Origin: Brevibacterium oceani
GTDB lineage: Bacteria > Actinomycetota > Actinomycetes > Actinomycetales > Brevibacteriaceae
Assembly: GCF_013623835.1 (NCBI RefSeq)
Contig: NZ_JABKDE010000009.1
Coordinates: 62,001-126,000, forward strand
DNA length: 64,000 bases
Direction: 5' to 3'
Program-made: the position numbers and the translations under genes
Part shown: positions 9,559 to 17,698 of the stretch, piece after piece
Layout: every line of letters begins with the position of its first letter
How positions within the stretch are numbered: the stretch's first letter is position 1
The notes under the pieces: model-generated
The model's database searches: none
The model's input: the letters and a program-made list of their open reading frames with translations, nothing else
Told to the model about the DNA's origin: nothing

Positions 9559-9676
9559 CGGCGCGATGGCCGATCCGGCCGGGTGGCCGATGGTGCTCTG
9601 TGAGCGGTCTGCGGCTGAGAACAGTGGTGTCTGTGTCGTGGACCACTCGGTGAAGTGGTAAACAATCTAGCACCTA

Positions 9677-9687
9677 TTGTTCAACAA
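9677..9687. promoter_or_regulatory. FadR/GntR-type operator
   Basis: TTGTTCAACAA is a palindrome around one central base. It has the GT-N3-AC spacing of operators bound by the FadR subfamily of GntR regulators. It lies between the NRAMP-pxp operon and the divergent FCD-type GntR gene, the natural site for control of both. Confidence 0.65.
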
Positions 9688-9703
9688 ACATAGACGCGGG
9701 TCA

Positions 9704-9722
9704 CAATTTCTCAGAGAAATTG
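9704..9722. promoter_or_regulatory. 19-bp palindrome, second candidate operator
   Basis: CAATTTCTCAGAGAAATTG is a perfect palindrome around one base, 16 bp from the FadR-like box and about 50 bp before the GntR start. It is either an extra operator for the GntR protein or a site for another regulator. Confidence 0.55.
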
Positions 9723-9770
9723 TTGACCGGAAGATGGATGTTCGCGCCGCTCTGTCATTAGGATGAAGGT

Positions 9771-10409
9771 GTGAATCACGACTCATCCCTGGTCAACAGG
9801 CTGACCGCCCGACTCATCGCCGGAGAGCTGCGTCCTGGGGGCCGTCTGTCCGAAACGTCGCTGGCCAAGGAATTCGATGTCTCGCGCAACACGCTGCGCG
9901 AGGCCTTCCGCGTGCTCGGTGAACAGGGGCTGGTCACTCACATCCCGCACCGAGGTGTCTCTGTGGCGTCGCCGAGCACCGCCGATGTCGTCGACATCTA
10001 CCGGGTGCGCCATCACGTCGAATGTTCGGTGCTCGAGCATGCTCCGCGCAACCACCCGAATGCGGCGCAGATGGAAGCGGCTGTCGAGGTGGCCGAGAAG
10101 TCCGCGGCGGAGGAGAACTGGCTGGAGGTGGGCACGGCGAACATGGCGTTCCACAACGCCGTCGTCTCGCTCTCGGACAGCAGACGGCTGATGCGCTCGT
10201 TCTCGAACGTGCTCGCCGAGCTGCGACTGGCCTTCCTCAAGGTCGAGGTCCTCGACTTCCTCCACGCGCCCTTCATCGAACGCAATCGCGAGGTGCTCGA
10301 GGTCTACCGAACCGAGAGTCCGGCTGCCGCCGCGGCGAAGCTCGGCACGTACCTCGGGGATTCCGAACGGCAGGTGCTCGGCGCATACGCCCGCGCCGGC
10401 CAGGACTGA
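9771..10409 (+). CDS. GntR-family regulator, FadR/FCD subfamily
   Basis: 212-aa repressor with GTG start. Residues 1-70 are the winged helix (LRPGGRLSETSLAKEFDVSRN, then TLREAFRVLGEQGLV and HRGVSV). Residues 80-205 form an all-helical FCD ligand domain, with the conserved N..H region around AFHNAVVSLS. It is divergent from the oxoproline operon with two palindromes between them, so it most likely senses a metabolite of that pathway and controls the operon. In B. subtilis the comparable cluster is controlled by KipR, a different family, so the regulator has been exchanged. Confidence 0.9.
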   Translation: MNHDSSLVNRLTARLIAGELRPGGRLSETSLAKEFDVSRNTLREAFRVLGEQGLVTHIPHRGVSVASPSTADVVDIYRVRHHVECSVLEHAPRNHPNAAQMEAAVEVAEKSAAEENWLEVGTANMAFHNAVVSLSDSRRLMRSFSNVLAELRLAFLKVEVLDFLHAPFIERNREVLEVYRTESPAAAAAKLGTYLGDSERQVLGAYARAGQD

Positions 10410-10430
10410 GCGATATAAGGCAAGTTCGGC

Positions 10431-10484
10431 ACACTTCGCGCTGGGCAGCCCAGTTCGGAAACTGGGCTGCCCAGCGCAGAGTGT
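10431..10484 (+). terminator. Long hairpin terminator after GntR gene
   Basis: A perfect 18-bp stem (10438-10455 with 10460-10477) closes a 4-nt loop, and flanking ACACT/AGTGT pairs extend it. No clear U-run follows (CCCTCTT). It ends the GntR transcription unit. Confidence 0.75.
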
Positions 10485-10551
10485 CCCTCTTGATCCCTCA
10501 CCCGCGCCGCTGGCCCGAAACCCGCCGAAGCCCGGACCGCTTGAATGCGAA

Positions 10552-10586
10552 AGAACCGCTCCCGACGTGATGCCGGGAGCGGTTCT
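10552..10586 (-). terminator. Terminator of tRNA-Lys
   Basis: A perfect 13-bp stem (AGAACCGCTCCCG with its complement) and a 9-nt loop. Read on the minus strand it is followed by TTTC. It lies 10 bp beyond the 3' end of tRNA-Lys. Confidence 0.8.
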
Positions 10587-10596
10587 CTCTGTGCTG

Positions 10597-10669
<73 letters not shown>

Positions 10670-10698
10670 GTGCTGCGCTCGCTGCGCAACGAGAATTA

Positions 10699-10728
10699 AT
10701 ATTACTCAGGTGTCGGACGATCATGCAA
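10699..10728 (-). promoter_or_regulatory. Promoter of tRNA-Lys
   Basis: On the minus strand, TTGCAT and TAATAT are separated by 18 bp, about 30 bp before the tRNA. It is a sigma-70-type promoter in an AT-rich pocket of otherwise GC-rich DNA. Confidence 0.65.
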
Positions 10729-10888
10729 ACCGAGATCGGCTCGTATTCGATTTTGTGATGAACGTCGCAAGCCCCAGGTCAGAGACCCCAGAATTCCGAC
10801 CGCGCCGACTCTCAACCCACCGATGACGGGTCGCGCGGCACACCCGGTCCGACGGCTGTCACACCCTGTCCTGCCCCGGCCAAGACCC

Positions 10889-11209
10889 CTACAGGTACAT
10901 CCCCGAACTCGACTGTTCGTCGGTCTCGGAGATCGCATGGACGTCGCGTTCGCGCAGCAGCACGTACAGCTGTCCTTCGAGCTCCACCTCGGCGAGCTCC
11001 TCCGGATCGTAGAGGACGGTGTCGCCGAGGTTGGCTTGCCGCACATGGGGCCCGGCCGCAACGACCTTGCCCCACACGAGGCGCTTGCCCATGCTGGCGG
11101 TGGCGGGGATGACGATGCCCGCCGAGGACTTGCGCTCTCCGGCCTCGGGGCCGGGTTCGAGCAGGATCCGGTCATGGAGCATCCGGATCGGCAGTGGCGA
11201 ATCAGCCAC
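10889..11209 (-). CDS. GroES-family (Cpn10-like) protein
   Basis: 106-aa Cpn10-fold protein. IRMLHDRILLEP matches the GroES N-terminal strand, followed by a mobile-loop-like KSSAGIVIPATA, then GKVVAAGPH, GDTVLYDPEE and a C-terminal YVLLRERDV. Whether it caps GroEL is not certain: no groEL is adjacent and the C-terminus is extended (HAISETDEQSSSGMYL), so it may be a second, divergent copy. Its start overlaps the DUF3618 gene by 8 bp, which implies co-translation. Confidence 0.85.
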   Translation of the reverse strand: MADSPLPIRMLHDRILLEPGPEAGERKSSAGIVIPATASMGKRLVWGKVVAAGPHVRQANLGDTVLYDPEELAEVELEGQLYVLLRERDVHAISETDEQSSSGMYL

Positions 11210-11486
11210 GCTTGCGACCGGAGAGTCCGACGATCAGGGCGGCGACGCCGAGGACGGCACCGGCACCGAGGGCGATGATCTCGGGCTTGGGGGAGCCGTC
11301 CTCCTCGACGACCTCGGACTTGGCCTTGTTCACTGCGCGCGTCGCCAGCACCTTGGGGTGGATGCGGCCGACGAGCTCGTCGATGCTGTCAGCGATGCGC
11401 TCCTCGCGCAGACGGATCGACTCCGCGAGCTGTGCGGTTGTCGCCTGGTCGACGGTCACATCTGAGGTGTAGACGTTGTCAGTCAT
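11202..11486 (-). CDS. DUF3618 small membrane protein
   Basis: 94-aa protein. The N-terminal half is charged and helical, with the DUF3618 pattern AQLAESIRLREERIADSIDEL. The C-terminal half holds one hydrophobic segment (IIALGAGAVLGVAALIVGLSG) followed by basic RKRG, so it is probably a single-pass protein with a short cytosolic tail. ATG 11486 is preceded by GGGAGGA. DUF3618 proteins are actinobacterial and of unknown function. It forms a two-gene unit with the GroES-like gene. Confidence 0.82.
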   Translation of the reverse strand: MTDNVYTSDVTVDQATTAQLAESIRLREERIADSIDELVGRIHPKVLATRAVNKAKSEVVEEDGSPKPEIIALGAGAVLGVAALIVGLSGRKRG

Positions 11487-11610
11487 CGGGTCGAGTCCTC
11501 CCGGTCGAGAATGCAGATTGCGTCTGTGACCTTGTGCCACAGTGCTTCGCGTTCCAGCTTAGCGGCTGGGGGATGCGAGTGTCAGATATCGGGTGCGGTT
11601 CGGTGGAATC

Positions 11611-12336
11611 TTACGATCTCGACTTCTGCGTCAGTCGGAACCGCACGATCTCGACCTCCGCATCCGTCGGCATCGCGGGGTAGTGCCCGCGGAGGTTCGC
11701 GATGTAGCGGTCCACTCCGTCCGTTCCGTTCACCTCCAGATCGACCGGGCTGAGTTCCGCGACGCGTTTCACCGTCACCGAGGTGACGTCCACCGGAAGC
11801 GGATCGAGCTCCGTGTCCTCGAAATAGGCCAGAGCCTCACCCGCCGCGTGGGATTCGTTCCAGCGCACCGTCAGGGTCTTGGTCCCCGCGGCGACCGCCT
11901 CGGCGTAGCGGGCATGAAACCGCAGGAGCCGCAGCGGTGCCGCGTCCGGGTGCCGGTAGGAGTGGGGGAGGAGGGTCGGGATCGGTGCGATCGTGGGCTC
12001 GCCGGTGGCTTTGTCGGGCAGTGCAACGAGTGCGTCCGGGTGGAGGTCGAGGATGACCTGCCGGCACCGGCCGCAGGGGGCGAGCAGGCCGCGATCGTGG
12101 TCGCCGACTGCGGCGATCGTCACCAGCGGACCCGCTCCGGCCGCGGCGGCGGTTCCGATGGCGACGAGTTCGGCGCACGGTCCGCCGGTGAAGTGGTGGA
12201 CGTTGACGCCGGTGTGGATGCGCCCGGACGTGTCCATTGCGGCCGCGGCGACCGTGTGGGAGGCATCGGCTCCGAGGCGGCGCGCGAGCGCTCCGGCCGC
12301 GTCGATGACGCGCAGTTCGGAGTCGAAAAGGTCCAT
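11611..12336 (-). CDS. Cytidine deaminase-ASCH domain fusion
   Basis: 241 aa. Residues 1 to about 115 are a zinc cytidine/blasticidin deaminase-type domain: Cys54-Ala-Glu56 supplies the zinc ligand and proton shuttle, and Pro87-Cys-Gly-Arg-Cys91 supplies the other two zinc cysteines. Residues about 136-235 resemble the ASCH fold (LLRFHARYAEAVAAGTKT, then TVRWNE), a putative RNA- or nucleotide-binding barrel. The pairing suggests deamination of a free or RNA-linked cytosine base, with ASCH giving specificity. The active site looks intact. No partner gene is overlapped. Confidence 0.85.
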   Translation of the reverse strand: MDLFDSELRVIDAAGALARRLGADASHTVAAAAMDTSGRIHTGVNVHHFTGGPCAELVAIGTAAAAGAGPLVTIAAVGDHDRGLLAPCGRCRQVILDLHPDALVALPDKATGEPTIAPIPTLLPHSYRHPDAAPLRLLRFHARYAEAVAAGTKTLTVRWNESHAAGEALAYFEDTELDPLPVDVTSVTVKRVAELSPVDLEVNGTDGVDRYIANLRGHYPAMPTDAEVEIVRFRLTQKSRS

Positions 12337-12424
12337 GACTGCGATCTTAGGTCACAGATGCGTAGGTGATCCTGGGTGAGTGAAGGAAATCCTCGCCGAG
12401 GTGGCCGACCCCGTCCGTGGGTCC

Positions 12425-14104
12425 TCATTCCTGCTTGCCGCGGCGTCCCATGATGTAGATGATGAAGCCGACGGCGGCCATGCCGGAGGCGGCGAGGACG
12501 AAGACCGGCCAGGAGCTGACGATCGTCGACACGATGGATTCGCCGAACGACGTCGAGGGCTGCTGGTTCGCGCGCGGAGAGGGCTTGTCCCCTCCTGTGA
12601 TGAGGTCGGTGTCGTCCTTCGGGGTAGGGGCGTCGGGGTTCTGCGGCACCGGGTCCGAATAGTCAGGGCGCTCGGCGTGGTCCTCGTCGCCGGGCAGCCA
12701 TTCGTCGCCCGCGGTGCCGGGAATGGTCTCCCGTTCGTCGTCCTTCGAACCGTTGCCGTTCGACGGGTCAGGGGTGGTGTTGTCGCCGTCGGCTGTGCCG
12801 ACAGGGGAGCCGTCCGGGTCGTCGGAGTCGTTGCCGTCGTCGTCCTTGGGCGACGAGTCCGAACCCGAACCCGCGGAATCCGAGTCGCTGTTGCGGGAGC
12901 CGTCGGATCGAGAGCCGGAGTCCGCAGTGGAGTTCTTATCGTCGGAGTTCTTGTCCGTCGACGAGTTCGCCCGGTCCCTGGACTCGGAGTTGCTGTTCGA
13001 CGAAGAGTTGTTGTCCGACGCAGAATTGCTGTTCGAAAAAGCATCGTCCTCGTCCCCGGAACTGCCGCTGGCGTCGCTTCTCGCGGAGTCCGAACCATCG
13101 TCATCGCTGCTCGCCGAGCTCGACGAATCGCCGTCCGGAGAAGCATCGGTGGATGCGGCCCGGTTGCTGTCGTTCTCCCCGTCCTTGTCCGATGCCGAGC
13201 CTGCGGATCCATTCTTCGAGCCATCGGTGTCATTGCTGTCGGACCCATCGCCGGAGTCAGGGTATCCCCGGCCGGATACGATCGTGATTTTTCCCTCTTT
13301 GAGGTCGAGTGTCCAGTCTGGATCTCTGGTGAAGCCGGTGAAGACCACCGGATCACCTCCACCCTCAGGTACAACAGAGCCATCATCGGCGAGCTGTAAC
13401 GTTTCTGGGACGGCGGCATCAGCAGCGGCTGAGGGCAGAGGGTGCCCGCTGTCATCGGTGTCTACGGCATTGTCAGCGGACTGCGAAGAGTTCTCGGAGT
13501 CGGTCGACGAAGAATCTTGGACCGGAAGGCTGACGGGGGTCCTCTTCTTGAGCTTGAATTTCTCGCCGGCCCAGTTCCTGGGCATGTTCCCTGCTTTGTT
13601 CTTGTCTGCAGTGTCCGCAGTCTTCAGCTTCAGAGTCTTGTTACTACTGCTCCAGTTTGCTTTCACCGGTTCCCTGACGGTGCAGGGCTCGGTGTTTGCC
13701 CCGTCAGCAGGGTCCTTGCACGCATCGTCGAGCTGATCGTCGCCATCGTTTGCGTTACCATCGCCGTTGTCATCCGTTTCGTCGGCAGATTCCGAATCGG
13801 CATCGGGGTTGCTGTCGGTGGCTTTGGGGCTGGGGCCTTCGGAATCGCCGCCGTCGGCACCACCGGAGGAACCTGCCCCGTCGGAAGTGTCGCTTCCATC
13901 CGCACCATCAGCCGCCTCGGCGTCGGCGGTTGAAGTCGAACCGGCCTCCGCGGACGGAGAAGGTGAGGGCTGCGCGAATGCGGGGGTGAACGTCGAGGAC
14001 ACAGGCAGTGCCACCAGGGCAAGCGCAGCGCCGATGGCGGCGATTCTGCGGTTGAACTGGTGTGAAACTGGCACTGCGTTCCTTAGCGGAGGGGATTCCG
14101 GCAC
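12425..14104 (-). CDS. Secreted Ser/Asp-rich protein with C-terminal membrane anchor
   Basis: 559 aa, function not recognised. A signal peptide is visible (FNRRIAAIGAALALVALP, cleavage near AFA-QPS). About residues 45-130 and 285-460 are low-complexity Ser/Asp/Gly/Asn tracts. Between them is a more ordered part with CKDPADGANTEPC, a possible disulphide loop, and a basic Lys-rich stretch. The last 45 residues contain a hydrophobic anchor (SSWPVFVLAASGMAAVGFII) and a basic tail. It looks like a surface stalk or cell-wall-spanning protein. The GTG at 14104 has no clear ribosome site; a GTG twelve codons later, after AAGGAA, is an alternative. A membrane-anchored probable beta-propeller gene lies upstream on the same strand. 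Confidence 0.8.
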   Translation of the reverse strand: MPESPPLRNAVPVSHQFNRRIAAIGAALALVALPVSSTFTPAFAQPSPSPSAEAGSTSTADAEAADGADGSDTSDGAGSSGGADGGDSEGPSPKATDSNPDADSESADETDDNGDGNANDGDDQLDDACKDPADGANTEPCTVREPVKANWSSSNKTLKLKTADTADKNKAGNMPRNWAGEKFKLKKRTPVSLPVQDSSSTDSENSSQSADNAVDTDDSGHPLPSAAADAAVPETLQLADDGSVVPEGGGDPVVFTGFTRDPDWTLDLKEGKITIVSGRGYPDSGDGSDSNDTDGSKNGSAGSASDKDGENDSNRAASTDASPDGDSSSSASSDDDGSDSARSDASGSSGDEDDAFSNSNSASDNNSSSNSNSESRDRANSSTDKNSDDKNSTADSGSRSDGSRNSDSDSAGSGSDSSPKDDDGNDSDDPDGSPVGTADGDNTTPDPSNGNGSKDDERETIPGTAGDEWLPGDEDHAERPDYSDPVPQNPDAPTPKDDTDLITGGDKPSPRANQQPSTSFGESIVSTIVSSWPVFVLAASGMAAVGFIIYIMGRRGKQE

Positions 14105-14279
14105 TATGGGGTCAAGGGGACATGACGTTCAGACACATCGATCCCATCTTAATGGCTTGATCAGATGTGTTAAAGCCTGGGCTCGTTCGGCCGCAGGGAC
14201 GGACGTCGGACCACTGTCCTGACCTGGACCTCGACAACCGATCCCCGGGCCGCCAGCCATCGAACTGCCGATCACCGGG

Positions 14280-16040
14280 CTACCTGTCCTCGGAGTCTGA
14301 GGTCTTCGAATACGAGCGGACCGTGGAGTCGTCGCCGAGGACCAGTGCCGAATCCCCGCCGTTGACGATGGCCAAGAGGTCGGTGTCGGTCTTGAACGCG
14401 TGCTTTCCGGCCAGCAGGCACGACGTGTTCGTGTCCATGGTGCAGGGGACGATGGTCCCGCGCGGTTCAGAGAGGTGGATGTCGCGGTTGGAGACATCCA
14501 TGAGCAGCAGACCCGACTCGAGGTCGAAGAGATAGGGGCCGATATAGGCGCGCTGGCCGCCCTGACCGCGTACCCAGGACTTCTCGCCGACGATGTCGGT
14601 GGTCGTGGTCACGGTCGAGAGGATCGAGCCGTCCTTGAGGGAATGGACGACGAGCTGGATCCGGTGGCCGGAGTTCGTCGACGCGCCCTGTTCGCCCCAC
14701 AGGGTGATGGCCTTCCCGTGCCCTGCGGAGATCCAGTCGATGATCTGCAGGTCGTCGGCGGGGCGTTCGAGGTCGATGCTGCGTTCGTCCCCGGTCTTGA
14801 CGTTCTTGGCTTCGACCGGTCCGTTCCAGTCGGAGCTGAAGAGCTCGTCGTCCTCGATCGCCATCGGCGTCGAGCCGGCTTCCGGGGTCGGCACGTTCTC
14901 GAGGCCGTCGGCCCCGAAGGTGGAGAGCTTGTTGCCGGACTTGATGAGGACGCTCGTGCCGGCCGAGGTGATGCGAGCGTTCTCCGGCAGCCGATAGGAC
15001 TTGGGCTTCTTATCACCGTCGAAGAGCGCCTCGGCGGTGTCGCCTGCCTGCCACAGCAAGGCGGGACGGCCGTCGATGACGGTGTCGACGGCAAATGTCG
15101 GGGCCTCGCTGATCTTCGCTTCGTAGCGGGACTTGCCGGTGTCGGAGTCGAGGACTTCGAGCTTATTCTTATAGACGAGGAGGACGCCGCGGTCCGAGGC
15201 GGTCACCGACGCCTTCTTCGGCACCTTGGCCTCCCAGGTCGGGGAGTTGTCGAAACTCGGAACGACGTCGTTGGTTTTGTCGACGGAGAATTCGGAGGCC
15301 GGATTAATCTGCTGCTCTGAGCCGATCGTCTGCGGCGAATCATCATCGTTGACGGGGACGATGTTGGGAACGACGAACGCCCCGATCATGAGGATCGCCA
15401 GCCCGATGAGGACCAGACCGGGAACGGTGACCTTCCTCAGTCGCTGCGGACGGCTCCGAGCGGAGCGCTTCCGCACTCGGGTCTTCTTCACTGCGGGTGC
15501 CGCGGGTGCGGCCGGGCCGGAGAACGGGGTCCCGAGCGGATAGCCGTCGCCGCCGCTGCCCTTCTGTTGGGCGCTGTCGTCGGACGGCTCTCGGTCTTCG
15601 GAGCCGGCATCCGTGGTCGCGTTGCCGGCGGCCCCGGCGGCGCCGGCGGGGGCTGTGGCGGCGTCGCGGGAAGCAGCGCTGTCGCCGGATTCGGCGGCGG
15701 CCGCCTCGGCGGGGGAATCGTCATGGTCCTCGTCTGCGTACCGCGCGCCCGCGGATTCCGAAGTCCCATCCGCGGAATCCGCTGACGGAGCGTTCGCACC
15801 CGACGAGGAGTCGGGCGGGGGACTCGACGAGGTCAAGCCCAGCCGTCCGTCCTTGTCGATGACCACCTCGGCGGTCTGGGTGCCGTCGTCGATGGTCACG
15901 GCCAAGGGTGTTTCGGTCTCTCGGGCGTAGTCGCCGAGGTAGGCGATGGCCTGTCCGGTGTCCGAATAGCGACTCGTCGCCCCGTTGAGGGAGATGTAGG
16001 TGAACCCGTCGTCGGAGACGGAGATCAACGCACGAGTCAT
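14280..16040 (-). CDS. Membrane-anchored protein with probable beta-propeller ectodomain
   Basis: 586 aa. Residues 1-70 form a small charged domain (LISVSDDGFTYISLNG). Residues 70-200 are Ala/Ser/Asp-rich disorder ending in a very basic patch. A single TM helix at about 205-228 (PGLVLIGLAILMIGAFVV) leads to about 350 external residues of repeated strands such as GVLLVYKNKLEVLDSDTGK, which resemble PQQ/WD-like blades. The topology is N-in, C-out. ATG 16040 has AAGGAA upstream. It and the Ser/Asp-rich gene may act together at the envelope. I do not recognise a specific family. Confidence 0.78.
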   Translation of the reverse strand: MTRALISVSDDGFTYISLNGATSRYSDTGQAIAYLGDYARETETPLAVTIDDGTQTAEVVIDKDGRLGLTSSSPPPDSSSGANAPSADSADGTSESAGARYADEDHDDSPAEAAAAESGDSAASRDAATAPAGAAGAAGNATTDAGSEDREPSDDSAQQKGSGGDGYPLGTPFSGPAAPAAPAVKKTRVRKRSARSRPQRLRKVTVPGLVLIGLAILMIGAFVVPNIVPVNDDDSPQTIGSEQQINPASEFSVDKTNDVVPSFDNSPTWEAKVPKKASVTASDRGVLLVYKNKLEVLDSDTGKSRYEAKISEAPTFAVDTVIDGRPALLWQAGDTAEALFDGDKKPKSYRLPENARITSAGTSVLIKSGNKLSTFGADGLENVPTPEAGSTPMAIEDDELFSSDWNGPVEAKNVKTGDERSIDLERPADDLQIIDWISAGHGKAITLWGEQGASTNSGHRIQLVVHSLKDGSILSTVTTTTDIVGEKSWVRGQGGQRAYIGPYLFDLESGLLLMDVSNRDIHLSEPRGTIVPCTMDTNTSCLLAGKHAFKTDTDLLAIVNGGDSALVLGDDSTVRSYSKTSDSEDR

Positions 16041-16199
16041 GTACAGGGTTCCTTGAGTGATATCGAGGACAGGGCCGAATCAATCCTAATGAATGTCGCT
16101 GGGTGCTCCTACCGGTTTTCCGAAACCGTTATACAACGCTACTGAATCGTTGCACGTGAGGAGATCTCTGTCTCATTGTTCAGTATGACCGGTTCTGGT

Positions 16200-16228
16200 T
16201 TGCCCGGCTGAGGTCCTGAGGTTAAGAT
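16200..16228 (+). promoter_or_regulatory. Promoter of tRNA-His
   Basis: TTGCCC, a 17-bp spacer and TAAGAT lie about 36 bp before the tRNA. A small hairpin (GTCTGC/GCAGAC, 16239-16258) lies between the predicted start and the tRNA. Confidence 0.6.
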
Positions 16229-16263
16229 GTATCTTGCTGTCTGCGCCTGTATGCAGACATAGT

Positions 16264-16339
16264 GGTGGGTATAGCTCAGCTGGTAGAGCGCCGCGTTGTG
16301 GTCGCGGATGTCGCGGGTTCAAGTCCCGTTACTCACCCC
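16264..16339 (+). tRNA. tRNA-His (anticodon GTG), prophage integration site
   Basis: A cloverleaf with the extra G-1 (16264) opposite C73, the hallmark of tRNA-His. The acceptor GTGGGTA pairs with TACTCAC, the D arm is GCTCAGCTGGTAGAGC and the anticodon loop contains TTGTGGT with GTG. The encoded 3' end is CCCG, so CCA is added afterwards. Its T arm and acceptor form most of attL, so integration rebuilds an intact tRNA. Confidence 0.96.
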
Positions 16340-16343
16340 GATT
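16313..16343. repeat. attL core (31 bp)
   Basis: The 31 bases from the tRNA-His T arm through the discriminator and six bases beyond (ending CCCCGATT) recur perfectly at 55003-55033; the flanking bases differ. The integrase gene starts its 3' end 47 bp inside. The identity block sets the limits of strand exchange. Confidence 0.95.
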
Positions 16344-16349
16344 AAATCG

Positions 16350-16391
16350 CCCCGCGATCCCCGAGAAATCAGGGATCGCGGGGTTTTTCTT
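16350..16391 (+). terminator. Phage-supplied terminator after tRNA-His
   Basis: A 12-bp perfect stem (CCCCGCGATCCC), a 10-nt loop and then TTTTTCTT: a strong intrinsic terminator 6 bp inside the prophage. It ends tRNA-His transcription in the lysogen and, being symmetric, could also serve the leftward integrase transcript. Confidence 0.9.
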
Positions 16392-17502
16392 ATGCTGCGG
16401 AATCGTCTCTGCCCATGTTTTGCCCAAGTTTCAAATCACGAGCACGGTTCAGCGCCTCGGCCACGACCGTCAGATCCTCGTCCCACAGGTCCGCGTACAC
16501 GTCGAGAGTCATGGCCGCCGAGGCGTGCCCGAGCATGCGCTGGACGGCCTTGACGTTCGCGCCTGCCTGCACCGCCAACGATGCCGCGGTATGCCGGAAG
16601 TCGTGAGGCGTAATCGAGGCCGGGACACCAGCCGCCTCTTTGCCGCGCTTGAACCACCGCTCATTCGATCGTGCATGCCGAAGGAACCCGCCCATCGGGG
16701 CCGGGAATAGCAAATCATCAGGGCCCTTGCCGTCGACCTGCTCGGCCATGAGGTCATCGAGGAACGCCGGGTACTCGACCTCGCGTAGCTCGTGCGTCTT
16801 CGGAGTCTGCACATGATGCTTGCCCTTCACGTACACCGCGTTCTCGACGATGCGCAGCCGCCGGCGCTTCACGTCCGTGCGCGAGATCCGCAACCCCGCG
16901 AGCTCACCCCAGCGCAGGCCGGTGTAGCAGGCGACGTAGACGAGGCAGTCGCGCCCATTCGATCCCTCGGCGAACTTCGCCACCTGCTCGTGAGTCATGT
17001 AGATGTGCTCGGTCCGCCGTCGCTTCGGAAGGTTGTCGAGGTCGGCGGCAGGGTTGACGGGGATGAGGCGGTCCCGCATCGCATCACCGAGGATCCCGAG
17101 CAGCGCACCGTGGGCGCGGAGCACGACGGTGGGGGAGCGGGTCTTCGACATGGCGGCCACCCAGTCGGCGACGGCGGTGCGCTTCACGTCCGCGACTCGC
17201 ACGTTCTCCCACACGGGCAGAACATGGATCCGCAGCGCCTGCTCGAGTCCGGTGCTCGTGGTGATCTTGAGGTGCGATTGCCGTGCTCGCCACGGTTCCG
17301 CGAGTTCACCGACCGTCACCTTCCCCTGCGTCGGGTCGACATACGTGCCGTCTAGCTTCGAGACCTCGACGGTGTTGAGGAAGATCTGCGCGTCCCGCTT
17401 CGTCTTGAACCCGCGCCGGTCGGTCGGCTTGCGGTCGGGTTTGGTGTAGCGGACCCTATACCGTTTGCCCTTCTTCGTTTCGTAGGGTTCGATCGTTGCC
17501 AT
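16390..17502 (-). CDS. int: Tyrosine-recombinase integrase
   Basis: 370 aa. Residues 1-60 are an arm-binding-type AP2-like domain (KRYRVRYTKPDRKPTDRRGF), about 65-165 a SAM-like core-binding domain, and 190-350 the catalytic domain. The catalytic residues are visible: Arg in CYTGLRWGELAGL, His and Arg in TPHDFRHTAASL, His in MLGHASAAMT and the nucleophile Tyr in TLDVYADLWDED. It integrates the phage at tRNA-His, and its 3' end lies 47 bp from attL. The start overlaps the DUF3263 gene by 47 bp. Confidence 0.96.
   Translation of the reverse strand: MATIEPYETKKGKRYRVRYTKPDRKPTDRRGFKTKRDAQIFLNTVEVSKLDGTYVDPTQGKVTVGELAEPWRARQSHLKITTSTGLEQALRIHVLPVWENVRVADVKRTAVADWVAAMSKTRSPTVVLRAHGALLGILGDAMRDRLIPVNPAADLDNLPKRRRTEHIYMTHEQVAKFAEGSNGRDCLVYVACYTGLRWGELAGLRISRTDVKRRRLRIVENAVYVKGKHHVQTPKTHELREVEYPAFLDDLMAEQVDGKGPDDLLFPAPMGGFLRHARSNERWFKRGKEAAGVPASITPHDFRHTAASLAVQAGANVKAVQRMLGHASAAMTLDVYADLWDEDLTVVAEALNRARDLKLGQNMGRDDSAA
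16410..16426. repeat. Putative integrase arm-type sites, left
   Basis: Two copies of TGCCCA with an 11-bp period (16410 and 16421; TGCCCATGTTTTGCCCA), inside the 3' end of the integrase gene. The same motif, orientation and spacing recur near attR (54891-54910), as expected of arm sites bound by the integrase N-terminal domain. Confidence 0.6.
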
Positions 17503-17698
17503 TTCTGAGTCTCCGTAGTCGGTTGACGAGCACCGGTTCCAGCCATGCGGCCTCGGGGTCGTCGATTAAGGCGTTGAGAATCTGGAAGTACGACGTCGCG
17601 GACATGTCGAACCGTTCCCGGATCGCGTCATCCTTCGCGCCGCCGTACCGTGGGTGCTGCTTCTCGAGCTTGAGGATCTGCCGGTGTAGGTCGTTCAT
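17456..17698 (-). CDS. DUF3263 protein
   Basis: 80-aa basic protein of family DUF3263 (EKQHPRYGGAKDDAIRERF, then a helix-turn-helix-like SATSYFQILNALIDDPEAA and a basic tail VNRLRRLRN). Members are common in actinobacteria and their prophages and are of unknown function; the fold suggests DNA binding. It overlaps the integrase start and the upstream membrane protein stop (ATGA), so these genes share a transcript. It could be a directionality or integration accessory factor (inference). Confidence 0.85.
   Translation of the reverse strand: MNDLHRQILKLEKQHPRYGGAKDDAIRERFDMSATSYFQILNALIDDPEAAWLEPVLVNRLRRLRNGNDRTLRNEEGQTV

Noticed and set aside
12380..13736. Two long plus-strand frames over the Ser/Asp-rich gene
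   Set aside because: They mirror low-complexity codons (Ser/Glu/Val runs) of the minus-strand secreted protein, which has a signal peptide and membrane anchor. No ribosome site or domain.
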